Shown in pieces: positions 6,924-16,003 of a stretch of 64,000 bases of DNA (position 1 is the stretch's first letter; every line of letters begins with the position of its first letter). Below the pieces are notes generated by a model. The model did no database searches. It saw only the letters and a list, made by a program, of their open reading frames with translations, and was not told the origin of the DNA. This DNA is from CAZCEC01 sp964497615 (GTDB taxonomy: Bacteria > Chloroflexota > Anaerolineae > Anaerolineales > UBA6663). A program made the translations under genes and the position numbers. The DNA is taken from positions 62,001-126,000 of the forward strand of contig CAZCEC010000003.1 of the NCBI GenBank assembly GCA_964497615.1. The letters are read 5' to 3'.

Positions 6924-8333
6924 ATGGAACCCACCCTGGTCATGAAGTTCGGGGGCACATCGGTCGGCAGCGTGGCGGCCCTGCGGCAAGTCGTTGACAT
7001 CGTGCGCGCCGCCCGCGCCGATTGGCCCCGCGTGGCTGTCGTCGTTTCAGCGATGAACGGGGTCACGGATCTGCTGTTGCGCGGAGCGCACGAGGCGGCC
7101 GCGGGCGACGAGGCACTGCCGGCGCGGCTGGCGGACGAAATGCGAAGCCGGCACTTGGCCGCCGCCGATGAGTTGCTGGGGCCCGAGGGCGGGCCGGACC
7201 TGCGGGCCATCATCAACGCCTGCCTGGACGAATTCGTGACGTTGTGTCACGCGGTGCGTGTGTTGGGCGAAGCCTCGCCGCGCGCCCTGGACGCCATCGC
7301 TGCATTTGGGGAGCGTATGAGCGCGCCGCTGGCCGCCGCGGCGCTGACGGCCGGTGGCCTGTCAGCACGCGCGGTAGATGCGGCTCAGATTATCGTTACC
7401 GACGCCGCCTACCAGTCAGCCGCGCCAGACCTGGACGCCACGCAGAAACGTGTCGAGACCATCGTGGCGCCACTGCTGGCGGACGGTATCGTCCCGGTCA
7501 TCACTGGCTTCCTAGGCGCAACGCCCGCTGGCGTCGTCACCACCCTGGGGCGCGGGGGCAGCGACTTCTCAGCCGCCATCTTTGGCGTCGCCCTGGGGGC
7601 CAGCGCCGTGTGGATCTGGACGGATGTGGATGGCGTGATGACGGCCGATCCGCGCATCGTGCCGGCCGCCCGCACGCTGCCCATGCTGACTTTCCGCGAA
7701 ATCTCCGAACTAGCATTCTATGGCGCTAAGGTTCTGCACCCCAAGACTATCCGGCCGGTGGTTGAGCGGCGCATCGAGTTGTGGGTCAAGAACACCTTCA
7801 ATCCGGCCAATCCCGGCACCCGCGTGGCGCCCGACAACGGCAACACCGCCGGCAGCGTCAAGGCCGTGACGGCCTTCAAGGGGCAGTGCATCCTCACGCT
7901 GGAAGGCCGAGGCATGTTGGGTATTCCCGGCATCGCCGCCCGCACCTTTGCCGCCGTCGCGCGCACGGGCACCAGCGTCGCCATGATCTCGCAGGCGTCG
8001 TCCGAGCAAAGTATCTGCTTGGTGGTGCCGTGCCCGGCTGGCGCCGGAGTGCGCCGGGCTTTGGAGGATGACTTTCGTCAGGAGCTCGCCCGCCGCGATA
8101 TTGACAGCATCACCCTGTCGCCGCCAAGCGCGGTGGTTACCGTCGTCGGCGCGGGGATGCGGCACACGCCCGGCATCGCCGGCCGCATCTTCAGCGTGCT
8201 CGGCCAGGCCGGCGTCAACGTCGTGGCCATCGCGCAAGGCTCATCCGAGTGTTCGATCAGCCTGGTCGTTATCGAAGCCGAAGCTGACGATGCTGTCCGG
8301 GCCATTCATACGCTGGCGGGTGGCGAAACATGA
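6924..8333 (+). CDS. lysC: Aspartate kinase
   Basis: Phosphorylates aspartate, the first step toward lysine, methionine, threonine and isoleucine. The 469-residue protein has the kinase motif KFGGTSVG at residues 8-15, GRGGSDFSAA in the nucleotide-binding region, and DVDGVMTADPR. Two C-terminal ACT domains carry the sensor-type repeats SQASSEQSICLV and AQGSSECSISLV. It is monofunctional: no homoserine dehydrogenase part is fused. The start has a strong GAGGTGAG ribosome site. Expression appears to be gated by the Met/Thr leader just upstream, while the ACT domains suggest allosteric feedback too. The stop overlaps the next ATG; asd follows after one gene. Named lysC by function; the isozyme class (ThrA-, MetL- or LysC-like) is not settled. 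Confidence 0.96.
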   Translation: MEPTLVMKFGGTSVGSVAALRQVVDIVRAARADWPRVAVVVSAMNGVTDLLLRGAHEAAAGDEALPARLADEMRSRHLAAADELLGPEGGPDLRAIINACLDEFVTLCHAVRVLGEASPRALDAIAAFGERMSAPLAAAALTAGGLSARAVDAAQIIVTDAAYQSAAPDLDATQKRVETIVAPLLADGIVPVITGFLGATPAGVVTTLGRGGSDFSAAIFGVALGASAVWIWTDVDGVMTADPRIVPAARTLPMLTFREISELAFYGAKVLHPKTIRPVVERRIELWVKNTFNPANPGTRVAPDNGNTAGSVKAVTAFKGQCILTLEGRGMLGIPGIAARTFAAVARTGTSVAMISQASSEQSICLVVPCPAGAGVRRALEDDFRQELARRDIDSITLSPPSAVVTVVGAGMRHTPGIAGRIFSVLGQAGVNVVAIAQGSSECSISLVVIEAEADDAVRAIHTLAGGET

Positions 8334-9157
8334 ACTATCAGGATCAGGTCCGCGATTATTACGCTGCGCAGGGTGAGCGTGAGTGGGAGCGCATCACGCG
8401 CCCAGAGGGCGGTATAGAATTCATCGTCACAACCGACGCACTTGCCCGACGGCTGCCATCGACTGGCCGCGTACTCGACGTGGGCGGTGGGCCGGGCCGC
8501 TATACCATCTGGCTCGCGCAGCAGGGATATCAGGTCGTGCTCCTGGACCTTTCACCTGACATGCTGGCGATTGCCCGCGTCCACATCCACGAGGCTGCGG
8601 TCGATGCCCAGATGGAATCGGTGGTGCTTGGAGACGCCTGCAACCTGCATGAGTTCTCCCCCGCGAGTTTCGATGCCGTCCTCTGCTTGGGGCCGTTCTA
8701 CCATCTCGCCGCAGCGGACCGAGAGCGCGCCGCGTCTGAAGTAGCCCGCGTCCTGCGACCCAGGGGATTGGTCTTCGCCGCCTTCATGCCCATCTACACG
8801 TTTCTGCGCCGGACCCTGCTCCTGCCAGAAGAACAGCACCGCCTGGCCGACCCCGACTTTGTCTCGCGCCTGATGGACGAAGGCGCCTTTCGGACACATG
8901 TCCCAGGACGCTTTGACGCGGCCTTTGGCGTTCGCCCGCCCGACGTTGCACCTTTCATGGAACGTCACGGCTTTACAACCGTGGAGTTGCTGGCCGACAC
9001 AGGCTTCGCCACCTCACTGGCTGGCGCTCTGGCCGATCTGGCCGTCTCCAACCCAGCCGCCCACGAGGCCGCCCTGCGCCTGATTCTCCAGACCGCCGCG
9101 GACCCCTCGCTTCTGGGTGGAAGCATCCACCTACTTTATGTCGGCCGTAAGCATTGA
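8330..9157 (+). CDS. Class I SAM-dependent methyltransferase
   Basis: A 275-residue cytoplasmic methyltransferase. Motif I is VLDVGGGPGRYT at about residues 47-58, followed by an acidic residue in LLDLSPDML, then LGDACNLHEF and DAVLCLGPFYHL (motifs II-IV). The start overlaps the lysC stop as ATGA, so the two are translated together, although no methyl transfer is known in aspartate-family synthesis. The substrate cannot be told from sequence. Its 3' end overlaps the asd promoter. Confidence 0.85.
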   Translation: MNYQDQVRDYYAAQGEREWERITRPEGGIEFIVTTDALARRLPSTGRVLDVGGGPGRYTIWLAQQGYQVVLLDLSPDMLAIARVHIHEAAVDAQMESVVLGDACNLHEFSPASFDAVLCLGPFYHLAAADRERAASEVARVLRPRGLVFAAFMPIYTFLRRTLLLPEEQHRLADPDFVSRLMDEGAFRTHVPGRFDAAFGVRPPDVAPFMERHGFTTVELLADTGFATSLAGALADLAVSNPAAHEAALRLILQTAADPSLLGGSIHLLYVGRKH

Positions 9158-9182
9158 CCTCGCCGCGCATTACTCGTAGTCT
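9154..9182 (+). promoter_or_regulatory. Probable promoter of asd
   Basis: TTGACC (9154-9159), 17-nt spacer, TAGTCT (9177-9182). The -35 overlaps the methyltransferase stop codon. Predicted start near 9189 leaves a leader of about 33 nt with GAGGAG before the asd ATG. Confidence 0.55.
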
Positions 9183-9221
9183 TCGCACGTCGTGTTTGCA
9201 TCTTCGTTCTGAGGAGTTTCA

Positions 9222-10271
9222 ATGCCAAAGATCCCAGTTGCCATCCTGGGCGCCACGGGCGCAGTCGGCCAGCGCTTCGTCACCTTGCTGGAGAACCATC
9301 CCTGGTTTGAAGTGACTGCGCTAACGGGTTCGGACCGCACGGTCGGCCAGAAGTATGGCGAGGGCTGCCGCTGGGTGCTCGCCGAGCCTATGCCGGCCTA
9401 CGCCCGCGACCTCGTGGTGCTGCCAACTGAGCCCGGCTTCGAAGCTCGTTTGGCCTTCTCGGCGCTGCCCAGCGATATCGCCAAGACCGCCGAGCCGGCC
9501 CTCGCCGCGGCAGGCTACGCGGTGTGCTCCAATGCCTCGGCCCACCGCATGGCCCCCGATGTGCCGCTTATCATCCCGGAGGTGAACCCCGACCACACGA
9601 GCCTCCTCCCCGCGCAGCAGGCACGGCGCGGCTGGCCGGGCTACATCATCACCAACCCAAACTGCACCAGCACTGGCCTGACCATTGCATTCCGGGCGCT
9701 GCACGACGCGTTCGGCGTCCGGCAGGCTGTCGTCGTCTCCATGCAGGCCCTGTCCGGCGCGGGCTACCCTGGGGTCGCCTCGCTGGACATCCTGGATAAC
9801 GTGATTCCCTTCATTCCGGGCGAGGAAGAGAAGGTGGAGACAGAGCCACGCAAGATGCTGGGCGAATTCTGCGGGGACCGCATTGAGTTCTCGCAAATCG
9901 CATTGTCGGCCCACACCAACCGCGTGTCCGTCTCCGATGGACACCTGGTCTGCACTTCGGTGGAGTTTGACACGGCTGTGAGACCTGAGGCCGTGGCAGA
10001 ATGCCTGGCTGAGTTCCAGGCCCCGCCAGCGGTTCAGGGCCTGCCCAGCGCTCCGCAGCCGGTCATCGAAGTCCGCGCTGAGCCGGACCGGCCGCAGCCC
10101 CGCAAGGACCGAGACACTGGCGCTGGCATGACTACCGTGGTGGGACGCATCCGGCCCGACCCGCTGTTTCACATCAAGTTTGTTGTCCTGTCGCACAACA
10201 CCCTGCACGGCGCGGCAGGTGGCGCGCTGCTCAACGGTGAGCTCCTGGCAGCCCAGGGCTTCCTGAAGTAA
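9222..10271 (+). CDS. asd: Aspartate-semialdehyde dehydrogenase (archaeal/fungal type)
   Basis: Reduces aspartyl phosphate to aspartate semialdehyde with NADPH, the second step after the kinase encoded upstream. The 349-residue protein has the Rossmann motif GATGAVGQRF at residues 10-19 and the catalytic Cys in ITNPNCTSTG (about Cys148). The catalytic His region SAHTNRV is near 231 and HNTLHGAAGG near the C-terminus. Length and motif wording match the archaeal/fungal ASADH branch rather than the E. coli type. A GAGGAG ribosome site precedes the ATG. It has its own promoter and may be transcribed separately from lysC. Confidence 0.95.
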   Translation: MPKIPVAILGATGAVGQRFVTLLENHPWFEVTALTGSDRTVGQKYGEGCRWVLAEPMPAYARDLVVLPTEPGFEARLAFSALPSDIAKTAEPALAAAGYAVCSNASAHRMAPDVPLIIPEVNPDHTSLLPAQQARRGWPGYIITNPNCTSTGLTIAFRALHDAFGVRQAVVVSMQALSGAGYPGVASLDILDNVIPFIPGEEEKVETEPRKMLGEFCGDRIEFSQIALSAHTNRVSVSDGHLVCTSVEFDTAVRPEAVAECLAEFQAPPAVQGLPSAPQPVIEVRAEPDRPQPRKDRDTGAGMTTVVGRIRPDPLFHIKFVVLSHNTLHGAAGGALLNGELLAAQGFLK

Positions 10272-10325
10272 TCGTCTTCTGGTATCCTCCCCCCGCCTCG
10301 GCAAGTGGCCGGGGCGCGGCTGCCC

Positions 10326-11588
10326 ATGTCCCGTATCGGTGTCCTCAGCCTTCTGACCGCGCTGCTATTCCTCGCTGGCTGCGGTGGTCCCACCACCAGC
10401 ACACAGCCGCCCGCGTTCACCGGCACATCGCCGCCTGCGATTGTCGTACCGGCGCGCACGGCAACTTCGCCACATGCCTCGCCATCAGTCACGCAGACGG
10501 CACGGCAAGCGCCGGTTGCGACAGCGACGCCTGCTCCGGCGCAGCGCCGCTCCCCCACCTTCACGATTACTCCTATTCCCTCCGACACGCCGACCGCTGT
10601 GCCGCCGGGTTTCAATCCCCTCACCGGCGAGATTGCGTCTGACCCCGACTTGCTGTTGCACCGGCCGCTAGCCGTCAAGATTGTAAACGAGCCGGCCTGC
10701 GCGCGCCCGCAGTACGGCCTGGAACAGGCCGCGGTCGTCTTTGAGCACTACGTCGAAGCCTGGGGGACGCGGTTCACGGCAATCTATTACGGCCAAGAGG
10801 CTGGCCGCATCGGCGCGATTCGCTCGGCCCGCCTTATTGATCTTGAGTTGCCCGCTATCTTTGACGCGGGCCTGGTCACCTCCGGTTCCAGCAGCGGGGT
10901 CCGCCTGCGCCTGGAACAAGCGGAATTCGCCGACCGAGTCGTGTCTTTTCAGTGGCAGCACCAGTGCCCGCCGCTCTGCCTGGTTCCGATCGAGACCGTT
11001 CCTTGCGCCGATATTGAGCACACGATGTTCACCAATCTGCGCGACCTGTGGGCCGCTGCGCAGGGGATGGGTTTCGATGAGGCGCCCCAACTCTCCGGGT
11101 GGGCGTTTAGTGATGTGGCGCCGCCTGGGGGGCAGCCGGCTGCCAGTGTGCAGGTTGGATATCTCAACTCGCCGGTCGATTGGCGTTTCGAGCCTGAGAA
11201 CGGCAACTATCACCGCTGGCAGGACGGCGTGCGCCACGTGGCAGCAGAGACCCGGCGCCGCCTCACCGCCCGGAATGTGGTTGTGCTCTTTGCCCACCAC
11301 CTGTACACCGACATCCGGGAGAGCCCGAACTTCTACTCGCTGGAGATTCAGTTCTGGGGGCAGGGTCCAGCCCTCATCTTCCGCGACGGCCGGGCATATC
11401 ACGCCACCTGGCTTCGCAGCGAGCGCGAGGGGCTGTTTCAACTTCTCGACACCGCTGGCAACCCCATTCCCCTCAAGCCCGGACGCACCTGGTTTCAGTT
11501 TGTGGCCCTCGACTCGCCGGTAGGAGTCACTGACGATAGCTGGACCATCACCGCGGCTGTCCTGCCTCAGCAGACGCCTCCGCGCTAG
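10326..11588 (+). CDS. DUF3048 (YerB-like) lipoprotein
   Basis: About 420 residues from the ATG at 10326; a GTG at 10305 is also possible. The N-terminus is a lipoprotein signal ending in LAGC, followed by ~80 residues of Thr/Pro/Ala-rich linker. DUF3048 N-terminal domain: NPLTGEIASD, RPLAVKIVNEP, ARPQYGLEQA and GRIGAIRSAR. C-terminal DUF3048 domain: ARNVVVLFAHH through GRTWFQFV. Members are surface-anchored proteins of unknown function in Firmicutes and Chloroflexota. It stands alone between asd and the glycogen debranching gene. Confidence 0.88.
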   Translation: MSRIGVLSLLTALLFLAGCGGPTTSTQPPAFTGTSPPAIVVPARTATSPHASPSVTQTARQAPVATATPAPAQRRSPTFTITPIPSDTPTAVPPGFNPLTGEIASDPDLLLHRPLAVKIVNEPACARPQYGLEQAAVVFEHYVEAWGTRFTAIYYGQEAGRIGAIRSARLIDLELPAIFDAGLVTSGSSSGVRLRLEQAEFADRVVSFQWQHQCPPLCLVPIETVPCADIEHTMFTNLRDLWAAAQGMGFDEAPQLSGWAFSDVAPPGGQPAASVQVGYLNSPVDWRFEPENGNYHRWQDGVRHVAAETRRRLTARNVVVLFAHHLYTDIRESPNFYSLEIQFWGQGPALIFRDGRAYHATWLRSEREGLFQLLDTAGNPIPLKPGRTWFQFVALDSPVGVTDDSWTITAAVLPQQTPPR

Positions 11589-11616
11589 CCAGCTCGCCGC
11601 GCCCCGGTTCCCGACC

Positions 11617-11622
11617 TATAAT
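11617..11622 (+). promoter_or_regulatory. -10 box for leaderless debranching-enzyme mRNA
   Basis: TATAAT ends 7 nt before the ATG at 11630 and no Shine-Dalgarno is present. A -35 is not obvious. Confidence 0.6.
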
Positions 11623-11629
11623 CCGGCCC

Positions 11630-13618
11630 ATGATTGCCTTTGGGCGCGAGATCACGGGCGACTTCGACGCCGCCAGCCACCGGGAGTGGTGGGTCACCAA
11701 CGGCCTGGGGGGCTGGGCCAGCGGCACGGTCTCCGGCGCAAACACGCGCCGGTATCACGGCCTGTTCGTGCCCGCGCTCCAGCCGCCGCTGGGGCGCACG
11801 GTCCTGGTTGAAAAACTGAATGAGGCCGCGACGTACGCCGGCCAGCGGTTCGAGCTAAGCGCAAACGAATATGGCGACGGCGCTATCCACCCACAGGGAC
11901 ATCGCCATATTGAGCACTTTGCTTTGGAGGGGACGGTGCCAGCCTGGACCTTTGGGCTGGCAGACGCCCGGCTGGAAAAGCGGATTTGGATGCCACATGG
12001 CCAAAACGCCGTGTATGTGGCGTTTACCCTGGCGCGCGCAAGCGGCCCCCTCGCCCTGGAAGCCACCCTCATGGTCACCCACCGGGATGCCCATGCCGAA
12101 ACGAATGGCGACTGGGAGCCTCAAGTCATTGCGGTCGCGGGCGGTGTCCTGGTCCATGCGCACGCCACGACGCTGGCCGTCTTGGCCACAGGCGGCATGT
12201 TCGAAACCCTGCGGTACTGGCACTGGAACATTCGGCATCGCGTGGAGACGGCCCGCGGCTTGCCGGATCGCGAAGACCACTTCGCCGCCGGCCGGTTCTC
12301 CGTTACGCTCCAGCCGGGAGAAAGCTGGGTGCTGGTGGCTTCGCTGGACCAGTCGCCTGACCTGGATTGGGCGCGCTCTCTGGCCGGCGTACAAGAGCGG
12401 GAAAAGGAGCTTGTCGCTCAATCGGGTCTGGGGCGGGAGCCGGACTGGATCAGGCAGCTCGTTCTCGCGGCGGACCAATTCATTGTGGGGCGGGGGGCTG
12501 GCCATACCATTATCGCTGGCTACCCTTGGTTCGGCGATTGGGGCCGCGATACCATGATCGCGCTGCCCGGCCTCACATTGTCGACCCGGCGCTATGACGT
12601 GGCCGCCGGAATCCTGCGCACCTTTGCGGAGTATGCCAGCGAGGGGATGCTGCCCAACCGCTTCCCTGACGCGGGGGATGAACCCGAGTACAACACGGTT
12701 GACGCCACGCTGTGGTACTTCCACGCGCTCGATCGCTTTACTGCCGCGACCGGCGACCTGAGCCTGGCGCGCGACTTGTGGCCTCTCCTGGAGGACATCA
12801 TCCGCTGGCACTTGCGGGGCACGCGCTTTGGCATTCAGGTGGACCCAGCCGACGGGCTGCTGCGGGCTGGCGTGCCCGGCGTCCAACTCACGTGGATGGA
12901 TGCCAAGGTCGGTGAGCGCGTTGTCACCCCCCGCCTTGGCAAGCCGGTCGAAGTCAACGCCTTGTGGATCAACGCGCTGCGCGTGATGGACCGCCTCGCA
13001 GGCGCCCTGTCGATGCCCGCCAGTCACCCCTATGCGACCCTGGCAGAACAGGCAACGACCAGCTTCGAGCGGTTCTGGTTCGCGGACGGCGGCTATCTCT
13101 TCGATGTCATCGACGGACCCGCCGGGAACGATGTCGCGCTCCGCCCCAACCAGCTCATCGCGCTGTCGCTACCCTTGGGCCCATTGGCCGGCACCCAGGC
13201 CCGCACCCGCGCCCGCGCCATCGTCACTGCCTGCGCCCGGCGATTGTTGACCTCTCATGGCCTACGCTCGCTGGCGGCTGGCGACCCCGAATTCGTGCCG
13301 CTGTTCAATGGTCCAGCCGAGAAGCGCGATGCAGCCTACCATCAGGGCACAGTTTGGGGCTGGCTCATTGGGCCGTTTGTGGATGCTTACCGCCTTGCCT
13401 TTGGCGACCCGGCCGGCGCGCGCGCGCTGCTTACCCCCTTCAAGCATCATGTGGGAGACGCTGGCCTGGGCAGTATCTCGGAAGTCTTCGAGCCCGAACC
13501 GCCGTTCGCGCCGGCCGGGTGTCCGGCGCAGGCATGGAGCGTGGCTGAAGTGCTGCGGGCCTGGGTGGAGGCCGCACCTCGCCATCGGACGCACCGTAAA
13601 CCGAGCGCTGGAGGTTGA
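11630..13618 (+). CDS. Glycogen debranching enzyme (amylo-alpha-1,6-glucosidase, GDE type)
   Basis: Cytosolic enzyme that removes alpha-1,6 branches from glycogen or related glucans. The N-terminal domain (to about residue 280) starts EWWVTNGLGGWASGTVSGAN and RRYHGLFVPA, the family hallmark. The catalytic (alpha/alpha)6 barrel has GYPWFGDWGRDTMIALPGL near 300-318, GMLPNRFPDAG, YNTVDATLWY and YHQGTVWGWLIGPFVDAY. The 662-residue length is normal for the archaeal/bacterial GDE_N-GDE_C family. It is monocistronic, preceded by TATAAT 7 nt before the start, and converges on the FabL-like gene. Confidence 0.93.
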   Translation: MIAFGREITGDFDAASHREWWVTNGLGGWASGTVSGANTRRYHGLFVPALQPPLGRTVLVEKLNEAATYAGQRFELSANEYGDGAIHPQGHRHIEHFALEGTVPAWTFGLADARLEKRIWMPHGQNAVYVAFTLARASGPLALEATLMVTHRDAHAETNGDWEPQVIAVAGGVLVHAHATTLAVLATGGMFETLRYWHWNIRHRVETARGLPDREDHFAAGRFSVTLQPGESWVLVASLDQSPDLDWARSLAGVQEREKELVAQSGLGREPDWIRQLVLAADQFIVGRGAGHTIIAGYPWFGDWGRDTMIALPGLTLSTRRYDVAAGILRTFAEYASEGMLPNRFPDAGDEPEYNTVDATLWYFHALDRFTAATGDLSLARDLWPLLEDIIRWHLRGTRFGIQVDPADGLLRAGVPGVQLTWMDAKVGERVVTPRLGKPVEVNALWINALRVMDRLAGALSMPASHPYATLAEQATTSFERFWFADGGYLFDVIDGPAGNDVALRPNQLIALSLPLGPLAGTQARTRARAIVTACARRLLTSHGLRSLAAGDPEFVPLFNGPAEKRDAAYHQGTVWGWLIGPFVDAYRLAFGDPAGARALLTPFKHHVGDAGLGSISEVFEPEPPFAPAGCPAQAWSVAEVLRAWVEAAPRHRTHRKPSAGG

Positions 13619-13642
13619 TGGCCTGTCCAGTCGCCCGCCGAC

Positions 13643-14434
13643 CTAGGCAGCATCGTCAGGTTGGCTGCCGGCCGCGAAGGGCAAAGACGCCCCACCATCC
13701 ATCAAGATCACTTGCCCGCAGATCATTTTGGCGGCTGGCGTGCAAAGGAAGGCCACCAATTCGGCCACTTCATCCGGCCGCGTCAGCCGGCCCGCCGGTG
13801 TCGCCTGGATGGCCCGCACCAGGACATCCGACTCTCGCAGCGCCGCGAAGTGCTTCAGCGCCTCCGTCTCCACGATCCCGGGCGACACGGCATTCACCGT
13901 GATGTTGTGCGGAGCAAGTTCCACTGCCAGATAACGTGTTACTGCTTCCAAGGCCGCCTTGCTCGCACCAACAAGCACATAGTCCGGGAGTACCCGATTC
14001 GCGCCCGGGCTGGACAGGTTTACCACGTAGCCGCCGCTGCGCCGGGTCATCAGCGGGATCGCGCCCTGGGCAAGAAACAGGGCCGCTCGCGCGTTGATGT
14101 TCATCGTCCAATCCCAGCCCTTGATGCGCTGTTCGCTTACTGGGCGGTTGTAGCCAGAGGCCGCGTTGCAGACCAAGATATCAAGTCCCCCAAACGCCGC
14201 CTCGGTCTCGGCCAGGAGCGCCGCAATGCCCTCCGGCTCACCGATGTCGGCCTTCACAAGCACAGCGCGCCTGCCCAGGGCGCGAACGGCCTGCGCTGTA
14301 TCCTCGGCTGGGGCCCGATTGCGGAAGAAATTGACAACGACATCTGCGCCGCCCTGCGCCAGCCGCAGGGCAATCGCGCGTCCGATGCCTCGACCCGAAC
14401 CCGTAACCAGGGCAATTTGACTGCCATCGCTCAT
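13643..14434 (-). CDS. SDR enoyl-ACP reductase, FabL-like
   Basis: 263 residues from the ATG at 14434, which has AGGAGA upstream; the frame opens slightly earlier at 14470. Cofactor motif TGSGRGIG is near the N-terminus and CNAASG follows strand 4. The active-site segment reads NYVLVGASK-like here as DYVLVGASKAALEAVTRYLA, with Tyr and Lys spaced as in FabL rather than the usual YxxxK. The C-terminal part (TVNAVSPGIVETEALKHF, TPAGRLTRPDEVAELVAFL, ILMDGGASL) also resembles Bacillus FabL. FabL reduces the enoyl-ACP double bond in fatty-acid elongation. No other fab gene is nearby, so another SDR substrate is possible. Confidence 0.82.
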   Translation of the reverse strand: MSDGSQIALVTGSGRGIGRAIALRLAQGGADVVVNFFRNRAPAEDTAQAVRALGRRAVLVKADIGEPEGIAALLAETEAAFGGLDILVCNAASGYNRPVSEQRIKGWDWTMNINARAALFLAQGAIPLMTRRSGGYVVNLSSPGANRVLPDYVLVGASKAALEAVTRYLAVELAPHNITVNAVSPGIVETEALKHFAALRESDVLVRAIQATPAGRLTRPDEVAELVAFLCTPAAKMICGQVILMDGGASLPFAAGSQPDDAA

Positions 14435-14567
14435 GGGGTCTCCTCGGCGCCGCGCTCTGCGCATAGCCACAACCCGACCGCCTCAATTTGAGACGCCCGG
14501 CGGCGAAGTTGCCGAGGCTATCCGCAGTTCGGGGGTGTCTCGTAGGGTGAAGGGTAGCCAGCGCAGT

Positions 14568-15425
14568 TCAGGGCAGGTTTCGTACGCTCACGGGCTTTAA
14601 AAGGCCCTGGTCGAACTCACCAATCCGCGCCTCGCCCAGCCTTTCCAGCGCCGCGCGGGCCTCGCGCGCCTCCTGGCGCAGTTGGGCGACGTTGATGCCC
14701 AGACACTCATCCGGGAGCGGATCGAGCCACTGGCGCATGCGCAAGAACATCTTGATCGCGCCCCGGTAGTTCTGGCGCGTGATCTGGAGATAGGCCACGG
14801 CCACTTGCAGCACCCCGCGATACAACTCGCGCACCGGGCCGGTCTCCGCCAGCCACGCGCGTTCCAACTCCTCGTGGGCCTCGAAGTACTGGCCCGCGTT
14901 GAACAATTCGATTCCCTTAACAGCCAGCGCGCTCAATTCTCCAGCGCAGTCTGTCTCAAGAGCCGGGCGATCGACTAGCCGAGCGTATTCATCAATCAGC
15001 GAGGCCAGCCCGGTCACTAGCCGGCTCTTGGCGACCACGGCGTTGACCCCTGCGTCGAGGGCGGCGGCGCGCAAGTCCAGGTCTGTGTGCGGCCCAAACG
15101 CCAGCACGGGGATGCGCCGTGTGGCGGCCGAGGCCTTCATGGCTGCCACCCACTCGCGCCAGGGGATGCGCTGGCTGCTAAGCTCGACAATGACTAGGGC
15201 AGGCTGCCATTCGGCGAGATGGGCCACAAATCCCGCACCGCGGCCGGTGAGCGGCTCGCCCAGGAAGGCACCCCCAGGTGCCTGGCTGCTTGCGTGGGCT
15301 GGCTCTATCTCTTCGCCGCGCTCGATGCGGCGCAGGTCGAAGCCAAGTGTGCGGATGACGTTCTCGACCTGAACGGAGAAGAAGATATCCGAGATCAGGG
15401 TCAGGATCAGGGGCCTGGCGCTCAA
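14568..15425 (-). CDS. Receiver-like domain fused to DUF309
   Basis: A 285-residue protein. The N-terminal ~135 residues look like a degenerate response-regulator receiver fold: hydrophobic strand LILTLISD, then PALVIVELSSQ at the place of the phosphorylated Asp, IPVLAFGPHTD, and ALDAGVNAVVAKS with the conserved Lys. The phospho-acceptor Asp itself seems replaced. Residues about 165-235 are DUF309: GIELFNAGQYFEAHEELERAW, then YRGVLQVAVAYLQ and NYRGAIKMFLR. The start is a TTG only 2 bp after the upstream stop, so translation is coupled to the Pro/Thr-rich membrane protein. DUF309 proteins are helical and of unknown function. Confidence 0.8.
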   Translation of the reverse strand: MSARPLILTLISDIFFSVQVENVIRTLGFDLRRIERGEEIEPAHASSQAPGGAFLGEPLTGRGAGFVAHLAEWQPALVIVELSSQRIPWREWVAAMKASAATRRIPVLAFGPHTDLDLRAAALDAGVNAVVAKSRLVTGLASLIDEYARLVDRPALETDCAGELSALAVKGIELFNAGQYFEAHEELERAWLAETGPVRELYRGVLQVAVAYLQITRQNYRGAIKMFLRMRQWLDPLPDECLGINVAQLRQEAREARAALERLGEARIGEFDQGLLKPVSVRNLP

Positions 15426-15427
15426 GT

Positions 15428-15907
15428 TTAGGGGTAAGGCCCGCTGGTTGCCGTGGCCGTGGGAAGCTGGCCGGGATAGCTGCCCGGCGTGCGGGTCCGA
15501 GTGGGGGTGGGTACCCGGATGGTGGCCGTGCGCGTGGGCGGCACGACTTCGGTGTCGGTCGCCGTGGGCCCAATTGGCGAAGGCACAGGGGTATCGGTGG
15601 CATCTTCACCGCCGACCAAGGCTGGCGGTGTCTCCTCAACTTCCGTTGCGACCTCGGTCGCGGTTTCGCTCGGCGCTGTCGTCGGCGTCCACTCGGGCGG
15701 CAGGGTGGGGAACACGACAACGGGGGTGGGGGATGAGAATGCCGGCACGGTGGCGACCGGTGCCGGCAGCGGGACAGTTGGCGGGGCCAGGAATGAGAAA
15801 ACCCCTTCAGGATTGACAAAAACGGAGGCCACACAGATACAGCTTACAACGGTGAGGCCGAGCAGCACAAATGTCAGGCCAATCCACACTCGGTCAAGCG
15901 CTTTCAT
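15428..15907 (-). CDS. Single-pass membrane protein with Pro/Thr-rich tail
   Basis: 159 residues from the ATG at 15907 (MKALDRVW). A single hydrophobic segment (about residues 8-30) is followed by low-complexity Thr/Pro/Val sequence to the end, with no recognisable domain. The tail is likely outside the cell and extended. It shares an operon with the receiver-DUF309 gene downstream. Function unknown; such tails recur in other lipoproteins of this window (38 kb and 61 kb), which suggests a general cell-surface linker style. Confidence 0.7.
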   Translation of the reverse strand: MKALDRVWIGLTFVLLGLTVVSCICVASVFVNPEGVFSFLAPPTVPLPAPVATVPAFSSPTPVVVFPTLPPEWTPTTAPSETATEVATEVEETPPALVGGEDATDTPVPSPIGPTATDTEVVPPTRTATIRVPTPTRTRTPGSYPGQLPTATATSGPYP

Positions 15908-15964
15908 GCCAATATCCTGATTGTCGAGTCGAGTTTGCCGACGAGAGGCCCACGCACCTGCCGA

Positions 15965-15994
15965 TTGTAACACACGGTGCAGATATGCTAGAAT
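15965..15994 (+). promoter_or_regulatory. Promoter of the antiporter-like module
   Basis: TTGTAA (15965-15970), 18-nt spacer, TAGAAT (15989-15994). The TTG start codon at 16004 lies 9 nt after the -10, so the mRNA is expected to be leaderless or nearly so. Confidence 0.6.
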
Positions 15995-16003
15995 CCCAGC
16001 CTC

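Noticed and set aside
11855..13027. 390-codon open frame antisense to the glycogen debranching gene
   Set aside because: Shadow frame; composition lacks domain signatures and the sense protein is a clear GDE.
15428..15907. Thr/Pro-rich tandem sequence as a DNA repeat array
   Set aside because: No regular period at DNA level; it is low-complexity protein coding.
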